Below, piece after piece: positions 13,105-24,725 of a stretch of 64,000 nt of DNA. Numbering within the stretch: the first letter of the stretch is position 1; every line of letters begins with the position of its first letter. The stretch is taken from NCBI GenBank assembly GCA_949316235.1, contig OX438750.1, forward strand, positions 14,262,865-14,326,864. Direction: 5' to 3'. This DNA is from Oegoconia quadripuncta. Its lineage: Eukaryota; Arthropoda; Insecta; Lepidoptera; Autostichidae. A program made the position numbers and the translations under genes. The notes below the pieces were generated by a model. That model was given only the letters and a program-made list of their open reading frames with translations, did no database searches and was not told the origin of the DNA.

Positions 13105-13441
13105 GGTGTCGATTAGGATGTACACCAACTAAATAACTAATAAGATAATTTTGAGGTTAACAAAACGCAGGTCACGAGAAAATATTCTATGTATGCATTG
13201 TGAGTCACGCACGATAGCCTATGGCATCTACCTACCTTCACGTTTACTAAATTTGCACAACTGGAAGACACGAAAGCCAAAGAAATCATCACAGACTTGC
13301 AAAACTAAAATCAGACCGAACAGATTAAAAGATTAAAGTAGTACTGTCTCTTTCTCCCTGGAACAGTACGATGCGACGGCACCACTCTAAAACTGGTTTT
13401 GGTTTAGTTTAGTTTAGTTGGTGTACATCCGAATCGACACC
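13105..13441. mobile_element. Palindromic MITE M4, rearranged copy
   Basis: Outer ends match the M4 copies at 31926, 33461 and 36882 (left 'ggtgtcgattaggatgtaca', right 'catccgaatcgacacc'). The left half has been replaced by foreign sequence that is one arm of the 189-bp inverted duplication, so the unit is 337 bp instead of about 140. Confidence 0.7.
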
Positions 13442-13720
13442 ATTATAACGTATTTCTAGACGTTTCCAGGTATCACAATGCTTAAATCACGTAAATAAAA
13501 CAATTTTTTTATACGGAAATTTGGCGCGCTATTTAATCTGTTCGGTCTGATTTTAGTTTTGCAAGTCTGTGATGATTTCTTTGGCTTTCGTGTCTTCCAG
13601 TTGTGCAAATTTAGTAAACGTGAAGGTAGGTAGATGCCATAGGCTATCGTGCGTGACTCACAATGCATACATAGAATATTTTCACGTGACCTGCGTTTTG
13701 TTAACCTCAAAATTATCTTA
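13141..13720. repeat. 189-bp near-perfect inverted duplication
   Basis: Positions 13141-13329 and 13532-13720 are reverse complements of each other with a single mismatch seen (cacgAgaa versus cacgTgaa), separated by 202 bp. The arms encode the same short peptide on opposite strands, a consequence of the duplication and not evidence of a gene. The spacer holds the surviving half of MITE M4. Confidence 0.9.
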
Positions 13721-14511
13721 TCTGCCCAGTGCCATCTTACCTACAGCTATAACCATTCAAACAGTTTATCTAACGTACCATCCTAGTTTCTCATCAAGCC
13801 AGATTGCTATCTAAAGCATCAGACGTATATGGCGATTATTGTGTGGCCTGCATACGTAGATTGGCCGTATGAAGTTAATGTTGTTGTTTTTCTTGCGGAG
13901 GCTTTCTAGGCAGAGGCGTAACAATGCCTAGCAAAGTGCCTATTTATAATAAAATGTCAGTTTCGTGCTAGATATAATATAGCTATCTAAAGGATTTCCC
14001 ATTGTGTATACTTATATTACTTCCTGGGATTCCATAACCTCATCCATCCATCAACAACAGCCACAGGACGACAATTACTGGAAAAATGCGATAGATTATC
14101 AAAGCGACCGGTTGGAAGTGAATGTCCTACGCTTCTTTTCAAATATCTACCTAAAGGGTCAAAGGGTAAAGTCGACAGTGGATGAGTAGTACACAGGATG
14201 GATCACGCCCATATGGAGACCATTTATTCATACAATATTATGAAGAACACATAAACGGACCTTGTTTGTGAACCCTCATTTATTCTCGTTGCACGGATGC
14301 ATTAACTGGTAATACACAATTTTCATCAAAATATATCTATAATTTTGATGAAAAATTTTGAATTTTATTAGATACAAGATAAATTTTATATCCGGTGGCG
14401 GTTCTTTGCTTTTAGTAACGAGTAAGGATCGACCAATATTTTATATTTTTGTATGTGTTTGTGTAATATAAAAGTTTTGTCTATTTTTATTCTAATTGCT
14501 AGTTATTGTAA
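13721..14511. other. No gene seen
   Basis: No exon or named repeat recognised. Confidence 0.4.
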
Positions 14512-14752
14512 ATTAGCTTTCCGCCCGTGGCTTCGCCCGTGTGGAATAATTTTATCGCGGAAATTTGTTTATCCCACGGAAACTACACACTTTATCGGGA
14601 TAAAAAATATCCTATGGCTTACTCCAGGGTATGTTTTACTTATATACCGTATATCATCCAAAACCGTTCATCCGTTTCGCCGTGATTGAGGAACAAACAA
14701 ATAAATAAACAAACATCCAAACTTTCGCATTTTCAATATTAGTTCGATTAGA
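14512..14752 (+). mobile_element. Lepidopteran dispersed repeat R5
   Basis: It starts with 'gctttccgcccgtggcttcg', passes through 'tatcgggataaaaaatatcc' and 'tcatccgtttcgccgtgatt', and ends near 'aactttcgcatttt'. Similar copies lie at 38.65, 38.87, 56.31 and 56.49 kb. This block order is common in moth and butterfly genomes; the class of the parent element is not certain. Confidence 0.7.
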
Positions 14753-15028
14753 TGAACAATATTGTGCTACCATGACTAGTGGATCAACATAGGTACCCTA
14801 CGGATCAAAATTGCGGAATTATTGTGAATTAAATAGAACCGGCATTTCAGAGAAGAAGAAAGAAAAGTCCCATGAGAAAAGCTGGAAGCCTTGTAGATCA
14901 TAAAACAGATTCTGACATTCGTCATACCATTCGGTATCTCAATAATAAGTGCGGAAAAAGGTGATCCATCGTTGACTACCTAAATATCTTAACTTCGATA
15001 AAAGTTAATAAAAAAAATTTGAACATCA

Positions 15029-15245
15029 CGACCCGTTGGTGTAGTGGATAGTGACCCTGTCAGCGAAACCAACGGTTGCGGGTTCGAATCTCGCGAGGGG
15101 TAAATGTTTGTGTGATGAATACGAACATTTATTCCCGAGTCATGGATGTTTATATAAATATTTATGTACGTTTATCCGTTATGCTTAGTTTGGGACTAGA
15201 TGATTGGTGTAAGTGTCCGAAATATTTATTTATTTATTTATCACA
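15029..15245 (+). mobile_element. SINE family 1, near full length
   Basis: The tRNA-like head at 15033-15104 has an intact A box ('tggtgtagtggatag') and B box ('gggttcgaatc'). The body 'cgagtcatggatgtttatat' and a tail of ATTT repeats follow. About 215 bp. A clean example of the family, with Pol III promoter boxes preserved. Confidence 0.85.
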
Positions 15246-16094
15246 CAAATTTAGTTTGAAATACAATTTGTAGACTGCTGGGTGAGTTTTTGTTTCCACT
15301 TCCGGTCTCATTTTCACGAGGTGTGAAAGGAGTAGTGATGGATGAGTTAACTAGATAGACTTAACACAGTATAATTTAAAAAAAAACTGACTGGAATCCA
15401 TTCGACAGTTCAAGGTATTTGCGAACACCAATGATTACGATTGTTAAGGCTTCGTATTTCCACGTAAATCAACTCCCATGTCATGCTCATTATTCCTGTC
15501 AGACCACTCATTATCCCTTTAACTCTACGATCTGATTGGTCTTCTGATAAAGTGCTAACATCTCCACATTTAGCCGTAAATCAGCCTTAGAAAAGTGAAC
15601 CAGCAAGGTTCAAATGCTACGTCCACCTCCAGGAATAGCAAGCCATATTGCTCGCAATCTCTTCACTAATTATCCAAACTATAGAAAATAATTTAACATT
15701 TACTGTCAGGTGAATTTATATTCAGGAGTAAAAATACAAGTTCGTTATATTTACTGGATATGATGATTTATGCGGCTTCATGAAGCAAAACGGTAAGAGC
15801 CGTACCATGTGTTGTTAAATTAATTTCACGATCACTGCACACTTTCACAGCCTTTTGCAACGCTATTTCCTTATCGAGATTTTTGACAGATTTGAAAAGA
15901 GAAACATTCATCACTGGCCGAGTTGACCTTTTTTCTTTTACTGTTGGTTAAATACTTTGAATTAAATACATACAAACATCAGTTGACTATCTGTAAGTGC
16001 TTCTATATATAAATATTATTATATTAAGTAAGTCTATTAATATGATATTATTATTATATTAATTATTTCTTTAGTTGGTAGTATCGAGCACCCT
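15246..16094. other. No gene seen
   Basis: No recognised exon or repeat. Confidence 0.4.
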
Positions 16095-16250
16095 ACTTGT
16101 TTTTCTACCTACAAATGTCCCATAGCTGTGGGTCCCATAATTTTAGTGATAAGACCGCCTAATTGTGTTCTATTGTTATCGTCAAAAATTATTGTAAATT
16201 ATTTTGCGCAATAAAGAGTATTTCTATTGTATTGTATTGTACTGTTAAAT
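16095..16250 (+). mobile_element. Non-LTR retroposon 3' end
   Basis: Contains 'gataagaccgcctaattgtg' and 'caataaagagtatttctatt', followed by a TTGTA-type tail. The same 3' block ('gataaggccgcctaa') occurs in the 124-bp insertion at 16826. Confidence 0.55.
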
Positions 16251-16724
16251 AAACTTGTAGCTACTAGGATGACAGTTATCTCGGTACTACATTTTCTTTT
16301 ATCTAATTCCCTTCCATATTTTATGACATATTGTTCGACTTAGTAAAGATAAGTAAATTTTTGTAGTAGTAGTAGTGTACCGACTCCTGTAGTTAAGAAT
16401 CGATAATGATTGCTTAGAGGCTGGGTTTCCAGAAGAAAATTCTAACTACGCCTAAAGCTGGTCACCATCAGTCTGCCTATCTGGACACGTTCGCAGCATA
16501 TAATTTTGCAGATACAAAACATTGATACTCCCCCATTAATACGGTAGCAAATTGCGATGCGATCGCTATACGCAGCTCCAGAAACCAGTAAAACTAACTG
16601 TTCTCTCTAAACTCTCCGTTAGTGCACCCGGATTCTGCACCACTGACTAATACCTGTTAAGATATCAAGAATTCCAGTTAGTGTTAATGTTTTGTAGAGT
16701 TTGTAACGAAACCCGCAACGAAGA

Positions 16725-17106
16725 CGACCGATTGGTGTAGTGGATAGTCATCCTATCAGCGAAACCAACGGTTGCGGGTTCGAATCCCGCGAGGGGTAAA
16801 TGTTTGTATGATGAATACGAACATTGACGTATTGAATCCCGTAATGATAGGTGTAAGGGATAAGGCCGCCTAATTTGTAGTTTCTATAAGATATTTAAAT
16901 GTACCTTCCTTATTTAAACAATAAAGCGTATTTGATTGATTGATTGATTGAACATTTATTCCCGAGTCTTGGATGTTTATATAAATATTTATGTATGTTC
17001 TATCTAGTATGTTTATATGTATGTTTATATCTAGTATCCATAGCACAAGCTTTGGTTAGGGGACTAGATGAATGGTGTAAGTGTCCGAAATATATATTTA
17101 TTCATT
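16725..17106 (+). mobile_element. SINE family 1 interrupted by a retroposon
   Basis: The head at 16731-16798 has intact Pol III boxes ('tggtgtagtggatag', 'gggttcgaatcccg'). The body stops at 16825, resumes at 16950 and ends in ATTT repeats. The interruption is listed separately. Confidence 0.85.
16826..16949 (+). mobile_element. 124-bp retroposon 3' end inside a SINE
   Basis: It is bounded by the 7-bp duplication 'gaacatt' (16819-16825 and 16950-16956) and ends in (GATT)n. It is a severely 5'-truncated non-LTR insertion of the same family as 2028-2152. Removing it restores a continuous SINE. Confidence 0.8.
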
Positions 17107-18536
17107 TTATTTATATTTATTGCATGGATAAAGATGGGTGTACGTTCTTTGAATTGTAATATGTAAAAATAAACAAAACCCATATCATGTTAAAAGATGA
17201 GTCGTCATAAAAATGTAGTAAGTTTTATTTAGACAATGACTATAACGTCACATCAGGTCCATAATCAAGTGTTATATTTTACATTAATTCATCCATTATC
17301 TCCTCTGATAATAAGCTCGTAAAATATGAACAATTTTATTATCTGACTATTGATAAAGTTGTTTTTCGCGACTGAATCGATAACATGGAGATAACTAACT
17401 AGTATCCAGTAGACAGCCATAACGAAGAGGAACAAAAATGTTATGTAACTTCAATAAAAATCAATCTACATTGCCCAGCCCTCCTATTTTGGGTGGTCTT
17501 ATAGAATTTCAAGTTGACTAAAGCCTTAGACATCTACGGGTCCCTATTTGTTAGAAATTAAGAGCGTTTAGATAGTTTAAAGCCATTTGAAGCGTTTGGG
17601 AGAATTACCTAGCTACCTACTGGTCTCAAAATGAAATCTATTCTTAACAATTTAGACGAGAAAGCTCTGCACAATAATGTTTTGCTATCCGAATGTAATC
17701 TTCCACTATATTTTATAAATTCCGATCATCTACTAACGTAGGAAACAAACGTGTTATTGTAGATAGGTAGAATAGATGATGGACACTGTGCTGAGGGCCA
17801 ACTAACGATGAACCAAGCAACATTCTCTCCTTATTTATGACCTTCTAAACTAAACCTTTTGTAAAGTCTAGATGAAATTGTTTATACTATTACCAATGCC
17901 GATTGTAATGCATTCAAGCATAAGTAGGTAGGTATACTTATGAATACCTGTAGGTATGTAGGTAAGGTAAGTATATATATTATATAATTCTCCGTCCGGA
18001 TGCAGGCCACGATGCATAATGTTTGGTATTATGTTAAAATAACAAATCTAGAAACACATGTGACCGATACGATAATGCTGGTCAGGTGGACACGTGACTA
18101 ATGTTTTCTTAATTAAATAATAAGGTAGGTTACCTATCTACCTACGTATAGTACATTAACAATTTTAGTTTTTGTTGATTTCAAAAGCATTGCATAAATG
18201 GCTAAGGTAGCTTGTTAAAGCCAACACATTCCAAGCATGTAAAAACAGCTATTATAAGTAATCTCCAAATAGGTTTTAAATAGGTATACTATATGATTTT
18301 TCCTTAGCGAAGAGAAGAACAAACTTATCTACCAATGAAGGGTGCAAGTAGGTAGCGAGAAGGATGTAGATATCTAACCTACTTTCAAATTCACGAACAT
18401 AGCGAAAACAGTCTCTCCCAATTGGCTCCAATAAGATTCTAGTTCAAAGAAATAGTGTAGTGTACCGAAAATCTTTGGCTCATTTGCTAACGAAACGAGG
18501 TACCTATGAAGTAAATAAAGACGAAAACATACACAC
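17107..18536. other. Presumed intron of the Snoo-like gene
   Basis: This lies just downstream (minus strand) of the splice donor at 18536. It is AT-rich with no second exon recognised. Confidence 0.5.
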
Positions 18537-19358
18537 CTGTTTCCTTTTCAAAGGCAACTGCAACTGCTGTTTGACGGTGACAGTTGTGATCGGCGCAACG
18601 ATTGCGTCCCTAGCCTCCAGGTCATCTAGTAGCGCGACGCACTTCTCCTGGTCCTGTTCCTCCTCGGCCACCAGTAGGAAGCGCCGCCAGCGCGTCGAGT
18701 CGAAGCCCCAGTGGCAGGTGCGGTGCTCCGCCGTGTGCGAGTGGCAGACGAAGCGCCTGGGAGTGTACAACGACCGGCATTCCGCGCACTGCACTAAGTT
18801 CAACTCGGGCGCACACACCCCGCGACACCCGCCGAAGCACTCGTGATAGACGCGGAAGCCGAGCACCTTGTGCGGGCGCTGAGCGGCCGGCGCGTGCAGC
18901 AGCGCCGCGCACAGCCTCTCCGCGTCCGTCTGCGTGATGAGCCCGCACGACGGCGCCGACCGCGGCAGCACACCCGTCGACTTCAACTCGTGCAGCTGCT
19001 CGGGGGTGCACCGCGAGCAGTAGATCTGCAGCTCGTCGCACACACGGTTGATCTGCTCGAGGCTGAAGTCCGTCAGCACCGAAGTGAGGATTTGCGGCAG
19101 GCACAGCCGCCGCTCGCCGCCGACGCTGAAGCACGAGATGAGCTCGCCCTCGAGCCGCGTCTCCCCGCGCTCGCCCAGCACGGTGTCGGCCGCCAGCAGC
19201 AGCGGCGGCGGGGCCGGGCCGACGGGCTGCGGGCCGGCCGCGGGTCGGCAGTCGGCCGCCCGCTCGGCGCGGCCGCAGCCCGGGCCCTGCAGGCTGCGCG
19301 GCGCGCTGGCCTGGTACGTCTTCAGCACGGAGGTTATGTGCGGCGTCACTACATCCAT
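18537..19358 (-). CDS. Snoo: Ski/Sno family SMAD co-repressor, first coding exon
   Basis: A 274-codon exon of a Ski/SnoN-type transcriptional co-repressor, a nuclear protein that binds SMAD4 and recruits repressors to dampen TGF-beta/Activin/BMP signalling. Residues about 59-155 are the Dachshund-homology domain ('ELISCFSVGGERRLCLPQIL', 'APSCGLITQTDAERLC'). Residues about 164-248 are the SAND-like SMAD4-binding domain ('YHECFGGC', 'QCAEC', 'HRTCHWGFDSTRW'), with the zinc-binding Cys/His residues present. The start is the first ATG ('MDVVTPHITSVLKTYQ'). The exon ends with a CAG|GTGTGT donor at 18537/18536 in phase 0, so the open frame beyond is intron. The C-terminal coiled coil is not in this exon and must lie further left, probably outside the window. 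The exon is far more GC- and CpG-rich than its surroundings. Confidence 0.92.
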
Positions 19359-19960
19359 GTCTGTGGGCTCGCTCGGCGCATGTCCCGCCCGCTGGCCTCA
19401 CGCGCCGGCCCGCACGGCACGCGCGCCGCGCTCCCTCCGCGATCGAAACATGTCTGCCGCCCGCGCCGGCCGTGTCGAGCCGTCGCGACGGGCCGCCCGA
19501 GCTCCGCGGCCCACCCGCGGATTCCCCGCCCGGCCGTTGCACGCACACCCGTGCAAAAACACGCGAAAATTTCCCTCGTTGCACCGAAGTATCGCGATTA
19601 TAGTGAGAAAATTTTCAATGCACGGTCTGATAATTTCGTTTTGAACCCCTCGATGATAAATTTCGACTCGTAAAGTATAGTCGCCTGAGAACCAATATGT
19701 ACGTAGTAGATGCGAGCGGGCGAGACTGGGGCGTGGATTCCGGCGACCGGCCGCAGTCAAAGCAGCAGACGGATGGCTCGGCTACTGGAGAGTCTAGCCA
19801 GCGCCCCCCGGCCCGCGCTCCGCCGCCGCGTCACGTGACCGACCTTCCCGTCAAAATATCCAGAATGGCGGCGCGAGCCGCACTCCGCCTGCGTCAAACA
19901 ACACCAACACGCAGATGGTTAAGTTTTTATTATGTAAAAACAGCTCTGTATGTATAAGCG
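19359..19960 (-). promoter_or_regulatory. CpG-rich 5' region and probable promoter of Snoo
   Basis: GC-rich DNA upstream of the Snoo start codon. It holds a palindromic E-box TCACGTGA at 19831-19838 and the YY1/Pleiohomeotic-like core ATGGCGGC at 19865-19872. GC content drops abruptly near 19900. Frames on both strands are open only because the GC-rich DNA lacks stops. A transcription start somewhere at 19.4-19.9 kb is inferred, not seen. Confidence 0.5.
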
Positions 19961-20817
19961 AGATAATTAATAAATAAAGTCGTCATAGAAAAAAAATCTT
20001 TCTATACGGCACCTGGTATATAAGATGTTTATTTACCAAAAAGGACCATAAAAACATTTACTGTAACATTCATTCTGAGCTAGGCTTGTATCGTGCGTGG
20101 CTGCCATACATGCGTGTATACATACTAATATGTAACTAAACTTCTAAATGAAACTAATCATCGAATAAATGAATTAATTGACTTACCTTAGATAAGTTCT
20201 TGGTGTTAGAAATTAGTTTTTAAAGAAACTATAACCAATTAGAATGAAAGTTTCATATTATCATATTTTCTGTATTTAATCGTGGATCAGTGATTTTACT
20301 AATAAAAAATATAGTTGATCGGATCTTGCTGTCGTAAATAAAAGGGAAGTTAAGGCGAGGCGGTTCAGGAAATCTACTTTTTCAATTCGCCACATTGCTT
20401 ATTTTACACGACAGCCACTTTTAGGAAACCTGTTGTCCAAGCTATTTATTGGGTTGATGGATAGTTGATATTTTATTTTTGGGGTAGATAACAAACTAGG
20501 GAATTCTGCCAATACTTTATTTTGTATCTATTATGTACTGCCCACGATTTATTAAATAATTTGTGAAAATATTAGCCAAAATTTTGCACGTAATATTCGA
20601 TTACCAAATATTAACACAGAATATGTTTATTGTTAAATTTCCTATTACTAACCTACTGATTTGAATGTAATAAGAATAATAATAAATAAGGTTCGCAATA
20701 GTTAAATAGAGATTCGATGAGGTTACATAAGATTAAACATTGTTCATATTATTACGTTTACACATCTCTGTTACTGACTGTGCAATTACATTATTAAGAA
20801 CTTTTATAAACTTTCAA
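19961..20817. other. No gene seen
   Basis: AT-rich flank upstream of the Snoo promoter region; no exon or named repeat. Confidence 0.4.
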
Positions 20818-21175
20818 CAGGGTGAAATTTAATTCGTGTTTTCTGATGACTCCACGCCTGATTACGTTCAACTTACCCCAAGGAATCATAGTCGGTCTCG
20901 ATTAAAAAAATTTTCGATTATGTACCCATACAAAGTAAATCATTCTGAAACCACCTTTAATATGGAAGCCCAACAATTTGGCTGCATTCGGCTATGGTTC
21001 CTAGTGGAAAGTTATTCGTAAGCAGTAGTAGTAAATTGGTTTCAGAATGGTTTACTGTGTATGGGTAGGTACTCGAAAATTTTTTCATCGAATTCAACTG
21101 TGGTTTCTCGGGGAATATTGTAACAAGAGTGGCGTCACCAGTTAACGAGGATTACACGAATTCAAATTCACCCTG
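20818..21175. mobile_element. MITE M3, complete
   Basis: Terminal inverted repeats run from 'cagggtgaaatttaattcgt' on the left to 'cacgaattcaaattcaccct' on the right. Internal halves are also inverted ('aatcattctgaaaccacc' versus 'ggtttcagaatggttt'). It is 358 bp and noncoding. A CAGGGTG terminus is common among Tc1/mariner-derived MITEs. Confidence 0.75.
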
Positions 21176-22220
21176 TATAAATATAAATTGTGTATAATAC
21201 CAATTTACCCGAAGAAAAAGTTCTGTATACCTATTCATTGCATATTTATTCGTTAATTTATAATTATTAATTTAGTAGGTACCTTTACTACAAAAACAAA
21301 AACTATTTAGACTAAATTTAACTAATAACAGCTACAGTCGACTTTCCACCTACGTTTCAAAAATCTAATTGATTTTGAAACAGGGTTCGTAAGCTAAAAA
21401 GTCACTGTATATCCAAAAACTAGTGATAAACACAGTATATCCAAGGATATTCCATGTTTTTAATTTGCAAAGGGATATGCAGTATTTTATACTGGTATTA
21501 TTGATTCCAGTGGCGTATTCTGTGTTTTGACACATATGTATCTTTGAAATTAAGAAAGATATTTAAAAGTGGGTCTTCAAATCTGATACATTTGAACACT
21601 GCATATCGATTAGTAAAAAAAAGCTAAATTTGTCAAAATGGCATATTCAGTGTTTCATTTTGGAAGAGCGGCAGATGCTCCTAGGCTTTAATTGAATTTT
21701 CCCGGGTTACTTTTTTTTTGATTTAAATTGACATTCAACAAATGATTACATGTATCTTACGTTAAAATAAATGCTTAAAATGTACTTGTGATATTACAAT
21801 AAATAATTAGTTTTTTTTTCTTATACCTATACGTGTAATGTATCGTTGAATAGGTCTTTCGAAAATATTCGGGTTGTGGTAAGGTTTGTAGTTACGTGTC
21901 CTCACGTTATTAATATATCCATAAGGAAAATTATCACAGCTTATGTATCAACTTATTGTATGTCACTTAGTTTGGTCAAGTTCATAAAAAATCCATATAA
22001 AATGCCTAAAATCAATTGCAAAAATAATTTTGTATTTCATTCAAGTCTATAATATCTAAATTGACCGCAAAAGATTGATTTCTAATTATGTGTATACAGA
22101 CAGACAGTTAATGTATATTCTGGCTACGAAATTTACCTATTGCGCCTATTGCGCCTACTACGACATGTGCTTGACCGGCTTTTATTGTTGAAATTATTTG
22201 GGGTTGAGCCTCGTTAAGTT
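21176..22220. other. No gene seen
   Basis: AT-rich; no exon recognised. Confidence 0.4.
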
Positions 22221-23596
22221 AGGGGAATAGGGGTAGGGGTGCGATGTCAGACAACCTCCTCGTGTGCCTGATGGCTACTTGTCCCCCTGGATACGTCTGG
22301 GGGGAACGGTAGTCGTTGGGCCGGTGCACCCTGGGCATCGGTCAATTTAAGGGTTCTTGTTGACCGATGGCTAATAGTCTGACGGGGTGGGCTCCTCCGC
22401 GTGTCCCTCTGGTTTAGCAGACGCTCCCCTCCTAGTGGGGGAGAAAGGGTGGGCTCGGTGTGCACTCGCACTGCCGCCGAGCAGGCGTGGGGAGGAGGGA
22501 CTTCCTGGGGGGGGGAACTTCCTACCCCTTGCCACCGCCGGGCTCGTAATCCGGGACTGCGGCTTTCAGCTGCAGTCCGGGACCGAGGGTCTTGGCTTAA
22601 CCGCCCGGACCGCGAGGAAGGAAAACCTCTATAAAAAACCAGCCCAAGTTTCGGCTCCGAGGCCCGCCTCGGCGCCGAATGCCCTCGTCGCTCTACTTCC
22701 GAAAATTCGTTTTCGGGAGTGGAGCGACGAGGGAAGGTGGAGGGCATATTCCACCACAGCGGGCTGCGGCGAGGAAGCGGCGCTCCCTGAGGAATGCCCA
22801 TCTGGGCAGGGGACGCCGTGGAATCGTCTGCAGCACTTGGGCGACCTCTCCTTGACGACTGCAGCTAAGGCTGCGGCCGTCGACGAGAGGTCGTGGGAAG
22901 CGGCCCTCTCCCTCTGTTCGCAGGGGGAGACGGCGGGAGGGTTTGGAGGGGCGGTGTTCCCCCGCCTCCTCTCCGGGCCTCCCGCTGTTGCAGGCCGCTA
23001 TGGTAGGGGACGACCTCTCTGTTGAGAGGTCGTAGCCGTGCGGGACGGCCACTCTTTGCCGGCCGCAGCCAGGTTCGAGCTGCGGACGCCAAGGAGAGGC
23101 CGTGGAAAGCGGTCCTCTCTCTCTGCAAGGTCACTCGCAGAGCGAGGGGAGATGCAGCCGCATGGGGGGCACGGAGGAGAGCTTATCTTTAATGATAGGC
23201 GATCCTCTGCCCCCCTACCCTGCGGGGCCTGGGTGGCGATCCGGGGGGATCACCGCCCACACATAGGCCCCGCGAGAAGGCGCGCGCGGTGTTTCCGCGC
23301 GCCTTCTAGAGGTGGCTGGACCAGGCGATTCCTCCCTGCTCCAGCCCAGAGGAGGGCCCGCCGCCGCCGTTGCTCTGGCGGCAGGCATCGCGCTGGCGTG
23401 GCTGCGGACGAATACCGAGCTGGTACCCGTGGCCACGCCGCACAGGTGCGCGCGAGGGAACACCCAGGAGTTTTTAGTTGGTAGGTCGGTCTTCTACCGA
23501 AGTCCAACATAATCCGCCCCCCTCCCCCGAGGAGGGCGGATAAGCATGAGCGTTTCTCCTGGTAAAAGAAAAAAAGAAAAAAGGGGAATAGGGGTA
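22221..23596 (+). mobile_element. GC-rich non-LTR-type retroposon with 15-bp target duplication
   Basis: The insert 22236-23581 is flanked by exact direct repeats 'aggggaataggggta' at 22221-22235 and 23582-23596. It is strongly GC-rich, in sharp contrast to the AT-rich flanks. It ends in 'ggtaaaagaaaaaaagaaaa', an A-rich tail. The 3' part ('aacacccaggagtttttag', 'cgaagtccaacataatccg', then a CG-rich hairpin around 'cctcccccgaggagg') resembles the 3' UTR of R1-clade lepidopteran elements. No reverse transcriptase frame fits inside 1.35 kb, so it is probably an internally deleted or non-autonomous copy. Long open frames on both strands reflect base composition. Confidence 0.75.
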
Positions 23597-24599
23597 CCTA
23601 GCTATTTGCATGACTATCCACATCTTTTAAAACACAATACAACACTTTAAAATTTTGAAATTTCTACTTTCTCATCGTCATGTCCGTCTATTGAAGTTTG
23701 AATTATTGTTGAAGTCATATATTTGACTATTCAATTCAATTCTTTATTGCATTCCATAATGTGGATATGTATAGGTGGTCATATTAAAAAAAATAGTTCA
23801 TTTTGGACCCTGTCGGGCACAACAATTAGGAGAGTGAAGGACGACTGTAACGGAACATTATGTTATATTAGATTACCAAAAACATTAATTCATATTAGTT
23901 TATCATTGAAATACTCATCAATAGCAAAATTTATTTCATTATTTATATCACTATTTACATAGAAGAATAGTAAATTTATTAACATTTGTACAATATTTAT
24001 AAACAATAATTATACAATTCATTAATTGTATAAGGACATTAATTAATTAAGAATAATTAATTTAAACTGTGTAATATTGATTATCAAAAAGTCCCAATGC
24101 TAATGGCGCTGTATGCTGAAATATAAATTATTAACCCACTTCAGCAGCGGATATAGCCCAGGCAAATACGGTAAAAAATTAGCTTTGCTATGCTGGCTCA
24201 TTTTACTTAAAGGAGACATTCCTTTAATTTTAAAAAGAAACAAAACTGCATTCAAAGATTTTCTAAAACTCGCTTGCCTCGCCCGGGATACGAACCAACT
24301 AAAATTAAAAAACAAATACTCCCTATTTTATTTTACTAATCGATAGTAGTAAAGGATAAAATTTCTCTAACAAACATTTGGTCTTACTCTGGAGAGTGAA
24401 TATCTAGTACATTCTGTTCACTTTCAACAAGTAAAAGACACGTAACAGTTCTCTTATCTCTCCAACACTCAAAGACTTCGTATGAAGTACACGCTTGCTA
24501 ATTTCTGTGAAATGAATTGAAAACTCACCACTAAATTCGTGCTCTTAGAAAAACACAAACTGACTCTACATACAAACTGGACCAGATTCGCTTCTGCAT
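23597..24599. other. No gene seen
   Basis: AT-rich; overlapping frames on both strands at 24.1-24.35 kb have no recognisable product. Confidence 0.4.
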
Positions 24600-24609
24600 G
24601 GTTTTTCTC

Positions 24610-24725
24610 ATTGTTACTCTGTGACGGCGCGACACGCGCGGGGTGCGGCGCGCGGAGGACGCGTCGCGGCGCGCGGGGAGGAGACAGCTGCGTCGTCTAC
24701 CGACCGGCCCGTGAAAACTGCTACC
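24610..24725. promoter_or_regulatory. Isolated CpG cluster, possible unassigned promoter
   Basis: About 110 bp of CGCG-rich sequence ('gcgcgacacgcgcggggtgc' and following) in AT-rich DNA. No coding exon is recognised next to it. It could be a promoter or untranslated first exon, or a fragment of a GC-rich repeat. Confidence 0.25.

Noticed and set aside
13151..13710. Identical 60-residue peptides encoded on opposite strands
   Set aside because: They arise because the 189-bp inverted duplication contains an open stretch. No start context, domain or splice signals support a gene.
15033..15104. Possible tRNA gene
   Set aside because: A and B boxes are present, but the same head with the same body recurs many times and cannot form a full cloverleaf. 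It is a SINE head.
16731..16798. Possible tRNA gene
   Set aside because: Same reason as 15033: a SINE family 1 head followed by the family body.
18460..19957. Long overlapping frames on both strands around the Snoo exon
   Set aside because: They are shadows of the GC-rich coding exon and promoter. Only the minus frame carrying the Ski/Sno domains has family support.
22247..23510. Several frames of 60-212 codons in the GC-rich block
   Set aside because: They overlap on both strands, are low-complexity Arg/Pro/Gly-rich, and lie inside a retroposon with exact target duplications.
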